From CAZDDI01 sp964504195 (lineage in GTDB: Bacteria > Chloroflexota > Anaerolineae > B4-G1 > SLSP01): DNA of 17,258 bases. Position numbers and translations under genes: made by a program. Of this stretch, positions 12,433 through 17,258 are shown in pieces. How positions within the stretch are numbered: position 1 is the first letter of the stretch; each line of letters opens with the position of its first letter. The stretch covers positions 1 through 17,258 of the forward strand of contig CAZDDI010000078.1 of assembly GCA_964504195.1 (NCBI GenBank), given 5' to 3'. The notes below the pieces were generated by a model that was given only the letters and a program-made list of their open reading frames with translations, ran no database searches and had not been told where the DNA came from.

Positions 12433-14724
12433 TTATTCCGTAGCAGCTGCCGGCGCACTCTTCCCCATCACAGGCGGCTCGCGCCCAGTAAGTTCTTTGT
12501 ACAGGCCGGCGTAATCGCTAGCGTTGGGCGGGTTGAGAGCCAGAATGGCCTCGAGCGTCTTAGCAGCAGCTTCTTTGTGTCCGGCATCCAATTGTAAGTC
12601 GCCCAACATATCCAGGTGTTCCAAAGCCTTCTCACGGCGTCCGAGGTTAAGGTAAAGTTGTGCGACGCGCGCGCGCAGGGGTGTGCTTTCAGGTTCCTCC
12701 TGCACGAGTTCTTCAAGGATAGTAATGGCCTTCTCTACGCGCTTGTTCTCCAAATGTTGCCGGATTAACCGGTCGAGCGCGCCCATGCCCAGATGCGCCT
12801 TGCCCACACGCGGATAGAGCCGCAACAGACCCAGGTGCGCGCGCTCGTCATCAGGAGCGACTTTAGTAATTTGCTCATAATCCTTAATAGCAACGCCCCA
12901 ATCGAGTCGCTGCATATCCAGATCGGCCATGCGATGCAAGATGCGTACCGCCCAATTGTGCTCCGTAGCACCGCGCGGCGAGAGATTCAGCGCATCCACA
13001 TAAGTATCACGTGCGCGATCTGGCTGCGCCAGCTGGTAGTAAGCATCGGCCATCTGCAACAGATTGTCAAGCGCGGTATCAATCTGCCCCCGTTGCTTAA
13101 GCAGTTGGATGACCCGACTACGCATATTCACGTCAAGCGGGGAGATTTCCAGTACCTGTTGATACGTCGCCAACGCCAGCGACATCTGATCACGGTTTTC
13201 GTAGGCACGGGCGATGACCTTATACTTATCCAATGCCGCATCAAAGTTACCGGCCTCCAGGAATATGCTGCCCAAAAGGTGATGTAAAGGTAAGTAATAA
13301 GGCGCGAGACCGATCGCGTGGAAGAGTTCTTCAAGCGCCGAGTAGACTTTCTTACGCCGCACATACTCCTGAGCAAGAGCAACCGAGCGAAGAATATCTT
13401 CTGAGCCAGGTAGACTGATAATTTCCGCCAGACTCAGTACCGTGCCGCTGCGTGCCAGCCCATCGAGACGCTCGCGGGCCTTGAGGACTTCCTCTTCCCA
13501 ACCACGTTGACTGAGAAACTCTACCAGTGTTTGCATGAGCTGTTGCACACGTTCCGGCTCGCCTGTGTTGACCAGATTTTGCGCCAGTCCTTCATACACG
13601 CGGATAAGATCGTCTGCCTGCTCTCGTTGCACAGTAGTGAGATCAACGATTTTGACTACTTCCAGGAAATTTTGCAGAGCCTCGCCGAAGCTACCTTTGG
13701 CCTGGTAACACTCGCCCAGTGCAAAGCGACTGCCAAGCACATATTCAGCATCAGGCAAGGAATGTTGAAACTGCGCGATAGCATCAGTAAAGCGCATCTG
13801 TTCCTTGTAGAGCAGACCCAGGTTGAAGTGGATAGAGGACATGCTAACCCCGGCGCGCACGAGGCGCTCATACGCTTCAATAGATTCAATGAGGTCGCCG
13901 CGCGTTTGCGCGTCTACGGCCTTGCCGATCAACATACTTACCTCGGCCTCAGTCATGCCGCGAGCGGTAGGGCGTTCATCGGAGAAAATAGACTCAGCCA
14001 GCTCTTCAAGCGCGCGTTGCCGGGTGATCTCCATGGGGCTGCCCTGCTCGCTACTGACATCCTCTTCAGTCTCGAAGAAGCTGTCATCAATCTGGAACGG
14101 GTTTTCCTCGGCGATTTCGTTAGGCGGCGGAATGCGCCGCCCACTTTGGAGCAGCGTCATTACCTGACCCAGTCGCCGGTCGCCCGGAGTGAGCCGCTGG
14201 GTCTGCCGACAAACTTCAATGGCCCACTGGGGATGTTTTTCGTGGTAGAGGTGGGCCAGCCAAAGAGTGGCTTGCACTGCTGGCTCGACCTCACCCTGAT
14301 CCTGATAGTGCTTGAGCAGCTCAGCCCAACCACGATCAATGTAGGGATTTACCCGAACCGTAGATTCCATCGCTGTCAGCATTTTCTTCTGGAGCTTCTG
14401 CGCGCGATAAATGTCGGCGGCCCGCATGTACATCTGAGCGGCACCATCGTTTTCATTACGCTGTTCCAGAATCTCACCGATGCGCTCATAAGGGCCGGGA
14501 TCGTTGGGGGTGAGCCGCGCCAAACGTTGATAAATTTGCAGAGCCTCTTCTTGCTCGCCAGCGTTGAGCAACGACCAGGCATAGCCCATCAGCGCGCGCA
14601 CATCTTCGGGAAATTCTTGTAAAGCTTTGCGGAAATTGGCAACGGCATCCGGCCACTTCTCGGCCCAGACCAGATCGTTGGCTTTTTGCAGTAACTCTTC
14701 GAATCGCGCTCGATTACCGGCCAC
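12433..14724 (-). CDS. Large tetratricopeptide-repeat protein
   Basis: This 763-residue, apparently soluble protein is made almost wholly of TPR helices, a scaffold for protein-protein contacts. Recurrent TPR signatures include WPDAVANFRKALQEFPEDVRALMGYA (residues about 19-44, typical G/A-Y-A pattern), EEALQIYQRLARLTPNDPGPYERIGEI, IHFNLGLLYKEQMRFTDAIAQFQ, and FDAALDKYKVIARAYENRDQMSLALATYQQVLEISP. A more acidic, disordered linker (about 200-245, SSEQGSP) breaks the repeats. No signal peptide, membrane helix or enzyme domain was seen, so the partner is unknown. The GTG at 14724 has GGGGGTGAG just upstream. It lies between argF and cdaA-ybbR on the same strand, but nothing in its sequence ties it to arginine or c-di-AMP. 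Confidence 0.85.
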   Translation of the reverse strand: MAGNRARFEELLQKANDLVWAEKWPDAVANFRKALQEFPEDVRALMGYAWSLLNAGEQEEALQIYQRLARLTPNDPGPYERIGEILEQRNENDGAAQMYMRAADIYRAQKLQKKMLTAMESTVRVNPYIDRGWAELLKHYQDQGEVEPAVQATLWLAHLYHEKHPQWAIEVCRQTQRLTPGDRRLGQVMTLLQSGRRIPPPNEIAEENPFQIDDSFFETEEDVSSEQGSPMEITRQRALEELAESIFSDERPTARGMTEAEVSMLIGKAVDAQTRGDLIESIEAYERLVRAGVSMSSIHFNLGLLYKEQMRFTDAIAQFQHSLPDAEYVLGSRFALGECYQAKGSFGEALQNFLEVVKIVDLTTVQREQADDLIRVYEGLAQNLVNTGEPERVQQLMQTLVEFLSQRGWEEEVLKARERLDGLARSGTVLSLAEIISLPGSEDILRSVALAQEYVRRKKVYSALEELFHAIGLAPYYLPLHHLLGSIFLEAGNFDAALDKYKVIARAYENRDQMSLALATYQQVLEISPLDVNMRSRVIQLLKQRGQIDTALDNLLQMADAYYQLAQPDRARDTYVDALNLSPRGATEHNWAVRILHRMADLDMQRLDWGVAIKDYEQITKVAPDDERAHLGLLRLYPRVGKAHLGMGALDRLIRQHLENKRVEKAITILEELVQEEPESTPLRARVAQLYLNLGRREKALEHLDMLGDLQLDAGHKEAAAKTLEAILALNPPNASDYAGLYKELTGREPPVMGKSAPAAATE

Positions 14725-14754
14725 GGCTCACCCCCTGTATAATAAATCAAACGT

Positions 14755-14799
14755 GATGCGTGAAACGTGAAGCGTTCTCTGGTTACGTCTCACGCATCC
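14755..14799 (-). terminator. Heptad-derived hairpin downstream of argF
   Basis: Arms 14755-14768 and 14786-14799 pair over 14 bp with one mismatch (GATGCGTGA plus ACGT on the left), around a 17-nt loop. It lies between the argF stop and the start of the downstream TPR gene. The left arm consists of 7-nt units CGTGATG, CGTGAAA and CGTGAAG (14752-14772). There is no strong T-run after the stem, so termination is possible but not assured. Confidence 0.5.
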
Positions 14800-14822
14800 T
14801 TTAAGGCTCCAAAATACTGACC

Positions 14823-15746
14823 TTACGCCGCATCCAACGCCCAGACCAGAATCGCCTTTTGAGCGTGCATCCGATTCTCGGCCTGATTGAAGAGTACGGA
14901 TTGCGGGCCATCAGCCACTTCATCGGTGATTTCCTCGCCCCGGTGCGCAGGCAAGCAGTGCATCACAATAGCATCCGGCTTGGCATGAGCCAATAGCGCC
15001 GTGTTGACCTGATAGGGCGGGAACACTTTGCGGCGCTCTTCAGCTTCGGCCTCCTGGCCCATCGAGGTCCAGGTGTCAGTGTAGACCACGTCTGCGTCCT
15101 TAATAGCCTCGTGAGGATCAGTAGCAACCGTGATCTTGGCGCCGCTCTCTGCCGCGAATTTCTGCGCCAGTTCCATCACATCCGCGCGCAAGCTATAGCC
15201 TGCCGGCGCACCCAGGGCAAAATCCATACCTAGCTTGGTCGCCCCAAAGATGAGTGAGTGGGTGACATTGTTGCTGTCACCCAAGTAGGTCAACTTGCGG
15301 CCCTTGAGCTCGCCCTTGTGTTCCAACATTGTCAAGAAATCGGCCATACCCTGGCAAGGATGCGCGTAATCCGATAGCCCATTAATAATCGGCACGGACG
15401 ACCACTGCGCCAGTTCGACCACATCGGCGTGATCGAAGACGCGAGCCATCACTACTTGCACATAGCGTGCCAGCACACGCGAGACATCTGCGACGCTCTC
15501 GCGCTTGCCCAATTGAATCTCGTTGGGCGAGAGATACAGCGCGTGTCCCCCCAGGTGCAGCATCGCCATATCGAACGAAACTCGCGTGCGCAGACTGGGC
15601 TTCTGGAAGACCATCCCTAGCACTTTGCCTTTGAGTAAAGGCGAGTTACCACCCGCGCGCCATTCTGTCTTGAGACGCACGGCCAAATCCAACAAGCCCT
15701 GAATTTCTTCGGGTGTAAAATCCGCTAACGTGAGAAAATGCTTCAT
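14823..15746 (-). CDS. argF: Ornithine carbamoyltransferase
   Basis: The 307-residue enzyme makes citrulline from ornithine and carbamoyl phosphate in arginine synthesis and acts in the cytoplasm as a trimer. The carbamoyl-phosphate loop is SLRTR (51-55; S-T-R-T-R in many relatives), with HPCQ at 129-132. The ornithine-binding DTWTSMGQE (224-232) distinguishes it from aspartate carbamoyltransferase. HCLPAHRGEEI (263-273) carries the catalytic Cys. Length is normal and the gene looks complete. GGGAG lies 8 nt before the ATG at 15746. No other arginine genes are adjacent, so it appears to be a single-gene unit, divergent from tdh. Confidence 0.95.
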   Translation of the reverse strand: MKHFLTLADFTPEEIQGLLDLAVRLKTEWRAGGNSPLLKGKVLGMVFQKPSLRTRVSFDMAMLHLGGHALYLSPNEIQLGKRESVADVSRVLARYVQVVMARVFDHADVVELAQWSSVPIINGLSDYAHPCQGMADFLTMLEHKGELKGRKLTYLGDSNNVTHSLIFGATKLGMDFALGAPAGYSLRADVMELAQKFAAESGAKITVATDPHEAIKDADVVYTDTWTSMGQEAEAEERRKVFPPYQVNTALLAHAKPDAIVMHCLPAHRGEEITDEVADGPQSVLFNQAENRMHAQKAILVWALDAA

Positions 15747-15764
15747 CGTATCAACTCCCTTTGT

Positions 15765-15792
15765 GATATAATGTGGATTGTGGCAGCCTCAA
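15765..15792 (-). promoter_or_regulatory. Possible argF promoter
   Basis: On the minus strand TTGAGG (15787-15792, 4/6) and TATATC (15765-15770, 4/6) are spaced by 16 nt, leaving a short leader with the GGGAG ribosome site. The match is modest. No Arg-box palindrome was recognised near it. Confidence 0.3.
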
Positions 15793-15935
15793 CAGGAAAG
15801 CTATGGGTATGCTTCTGAAGCGCCTTCTTTTAAGTATACCACGAAGGCCCGTTGGATAGAACCGCCCTGCCTTTTTTGGGAAGAACTGCGCTATCACATA
15901 TTACAGATGTCATCCTGATTTTACCTTCTATGCTC

Positions 15936-15987
15936 TTTATACCCCAGAAGCAGAGTGCTATACTGGGTGTGCAAAGCACCTTTGCAC
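15936..15987 (+). promoter_or_regulatory. Candidate tdh promoter with operator-like inverted repeat at +1
   Basis: TTTATA (15936-15941, 4/6) and TATACT (15959-15964, 5/6) are 17 nt apart, predicting a start near 15971. The perfect inverted repeat GTGCAAAG-CAC-CTTTGCAC (15969-15987) covers that start, the usual place for a repressor operator. The leader to the tdh ATG would be about 160 nt. The regulator is unknown. Confidence 0.4.
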
Positions 15988-16133
15988 TAGCCTTAGAACC
16001 TATTCAAAACTCCGCCGCTGATCGAGGCGGTTGAGACCCAACACGATTTCGGCAGGCGTAACCAGCACCTACATGGATTTTCGAGTAGATTCTATTATAC
16101 CCCAATTCTGCGGTAAGAAAGGAGCATAGAGGT

Positions 16134-17186
16134 ATGACTGAGATGCAAGCTGTCGCCAAGTTGCAAGCAGCCCCCGGCATGGAGCTCGTGCAGTCCCCCG
16201 TGCCGGCTCCCGGCCCTCGCGATGTATTGATTAAAGTCAAGGCTACTTCGATTTGTGGCACGGATGTTCACATTTACAAGTGGGATCGCTGGTCACAGGG
16301 GCGTATCAAACCGCCGCTAATTGTGGGGCACGAATTCACGGGCGAAATTGTAGCGGTAGGCGAGCAAGTACGTCCCAATGAACCGGGCGTGGGTGATTTT
16401 GTCTCGGCGGAAAGCCATATCGTGTGCGGCGTGTGTCAGCAATGTCGGCTAGGGCTGGCGCATATCTGCCCTAACACGCGCATCATCGGCGTGGATATTG
16501 ACGGTTGTTATGCTGAATACGTCGCTATCCCCGTGGAGAACGCCTGGAAAAATCCAGCTGATATGCCCGTAGCGGTCGCCAGCCTGCAAGAAAACTTCGG
16601 TAACGCCGTGCATACCGTTGCAACGACGGACGTGCGGGGCAAAACAGTGCTCATCACCGGTTGTGGCCCGGCAGGGTTAATGTCCATTCCCGTCGCGCGG
16701 GCCTTCGGCGCAGAGATCATCATCGTGTCTGATCTAAGCCCCTACCGGCTAGAACTGGCGCGCAAGGTGGGCGCGGACTTAGCTGTAAATCCAGCGGAAG
16801 AAGACCTGTTCCAGAGAGCACAGGATGCCGTGCGTGGAAAAGGATTCGACGTGCTGCTGGAGATGTCCGGCGCACCGCAGGCATTGGTGCAAGGGCTGCG
16901 ATTGCTCAAGCCCGGCGGGGCAGCTTCGCTGTTGGGATTGGCCCCCGGCACATTGACCGATTTTGATCTCAACAATCTGGTCATTATGAAGGGTGTGACA
17001 ATGTATGGGGTCGCCGGCCGGCGGATGTGGGAAACCTGGTACCAAATGCGCGCGCTGTTGGCTTCCGGTGCGGTGGATTTACGCCCTATTATCACGCACG
17101 AGTTCCCCCTGAACCGCTGGCAAGAAGCAATGGAAATCATGGCCTCGGGCAACAGTGGGAAAATCGTGATGTATCCGAATATGTAA
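16134..17186 (+). CDS. tdh: L-threonine 3-dehydrogenase, zinc-dependent MDR family
   Basis: This 350-residue enzyme oxidises L-threonine with NAD to 2-amino-3-ketobutyrate, normally cleaved to glycine and acetyl-CoA by Kbl. Catalytic-zinc ligands are seen as Cys41 (SICGTDVHIY) and His66-Glu67 (VGHEFTGEI). The structural-zinc lobe has Cys98, Cys101, Cys104 and Cys112. The KWDRWSQ at 49-55 is typical of threonine dehydrogenase rather than sorbitol dehydrogenase. The Rossmann loop GCGPAG (176-181) and acidic SDLS fit NAD. GGAG 9 nt before the ATG supports the start; an ATG at 16143 is an alternative. It is intact, and no kbl gene is visible before the window ends 72 nt later. Members of this family are hard to separate by eye from related polyol dehydrogenases, but the KWD and LQENFGNAVHT motifs favour Tdh. 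Confidence 0.9.
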   Translation: MTEMQAVAKLQAAPGMELVQSPVPAPGPRDVLIKVKATSICGTDVHIYKWDRWSQGRIKPPLIVGHEFTGEIVAVGEQVRPNEPGVGDFVSAESHIVCGVCQQCRLGLAHICPNTRIIGVDIDGCYAEYVAIPVENAWKNPADMPVAVASLQENFGNAVHTVATTDVRGKTVLITGCGPAGLMSIPVARAFGAEIIIVSDLSPYRLELARKVGADLAVNPAEEDLFQRAQDAVRGKGFDVLLEMSGAPQALVQGLRLLKPGGAASLLGLAPGTLTDFDLNNLVIMKGVTMYGVAGRRMWETWYQMRALLASGAVDLRPIITHEFPLNRWQEAMEIMASGNSGKIVMYPNM

Positions 17187-17215
17187 TAATTTCGTAACTA
17201 CTCACTGACCATTCG

Positions 17216-17229
17216 CGTAAAACGTAAAC
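17216..17229 (+). repeat. Two heptad-like units downstream of tdh
   Basis: CGTAAAA (17216-17222) and CGTAAAC (17223-17229) are adjacent 7-nt units resembling the CGTGAAA type. With only two units in an AT-rich stretch near the window edge this may be chance. No further gene is seen in 17187-17258. Confidence 0.35.
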
Positions 17230-17258
17230 CAAATCACGAATTATCTGGTACACTCAGG

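Larger units (their letters stand above)
15747..16133. other. Divergent intergenic region between argF and tdh (387 bp)
   Basis: No coding region, tRNA or known riboswitch was recognised here. It holds candidate promoters for both flanking genes, an 8-bp inverted repeat at 15969-15987, and a smaller stem of CCGCC (16012-16016) with GGCGG (16026-16030). A second promoter candidate for tdh is TATTAT at 16093-16098, but it lacks a good -35. The short frame at 15852-16034 has no ribosome site and looks spurious. Confidence 0.6.

Noticed and set aside
13507..14622. Long + strand open frame of 371 codons opposite the TPR gene
   Set aside because: It is the antisense shadow of the TPR coding region. 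It has no recognisable domain, and the minus-strand frame shows clear TPR motifs throughout.
15747..16133. tRNA or T-box leader in the argF-tdh intergenic region
   Set aside because: No acceptor-stem pairing with a TTC-type T-loop and no conserved T-box antiterminator string could be found. Only short inverted repeats are present.

Overview
The window looks like a chromosomal piece of a moderately GC-rich bacterium, most likely a Chloroflexota (Anaerolineae-like) organism. This assignment is an inference. It rests on the gene combination (SufS-SufU pair, CdaA-YbbR pair, a large TPR scaffold, a surface-anchored Asp-box protein with a Pro/Thr/Glu stalk) and on intergenic arrays of 7-nt tandem units, which I associate with that phylum from general familiarity. 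No rRNA, tRNA, insertion sequence, integrase or CRISPR array was seen. Every recognised gene appears intact.

Layout. (1) 145-5752, + strand: four co-directional genes that look like a cell-surface glycan or glycolipid set: a hexapeptide-repeat acyltransferase, a membrane-tethered family 2 glycosyltransferase, a radical SAM protein with a B12-binding-type N-terminal domain, and an O-antigen ligase/polymerase-like membrane protein with C-terminal TPRs. (2) 5813-8437, +: a secreted, C-terminally anchored Asp-box beta-propeller protein behind its own strong promoter, possibly leaderless. (3) 8582-10225, +: sufS-sufU for Fe-S cluster sulfur mobilisation. (4) A perfect 16-bp hairpin at 10246-10286 separates these from convergent minus-strand genes. 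(5) 10292-12357, -: ybbR/cdaR and cdaA (diadenylate cyclase) with a 4-nt overlap. (6) 12433-14724, -: a 763-residue TPR protein. (7) 14823-15746, -: ornithine carbamoyltransferase. (8) After a 387-bp divergent intergenic region, 16134-17186, +: L-threonine 3-dehydrogenase.

The most unusual content is a family of short-period tandem repeats at most gene junctions of the left half and at two or three junctions of the right half. The period is exactly 7 nt (8 nt in two places) but the unit sequence changes: CTGGTTG, GCATTAC, GAATGGA, AGCCTCA, AGCAACC, AGGCGGA/AGGTTGA, CGTGAAA. In two places the unit sequence switches without breaking the 7-nt register. Arrays begin 0-1 nt after three successive stop codons. 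Two arrays lie inside the radical SAM reading frame and encode about 45 low-complexity residues without breaking it. An 8-nt array forms the apparent N-terminus of the ligase gene. The CGTGAAA type builds the two hairpins at 10246-10286 and 14755-14799. The arrays resemble in kind the 7-bp short tandemly repeated repetitive (STRR) sequences of filamentous cyanobacteria, but the unit sequences are different.

All calls come from reading motifs by eye. No homology search, structure prediction or promoter scoring was run.
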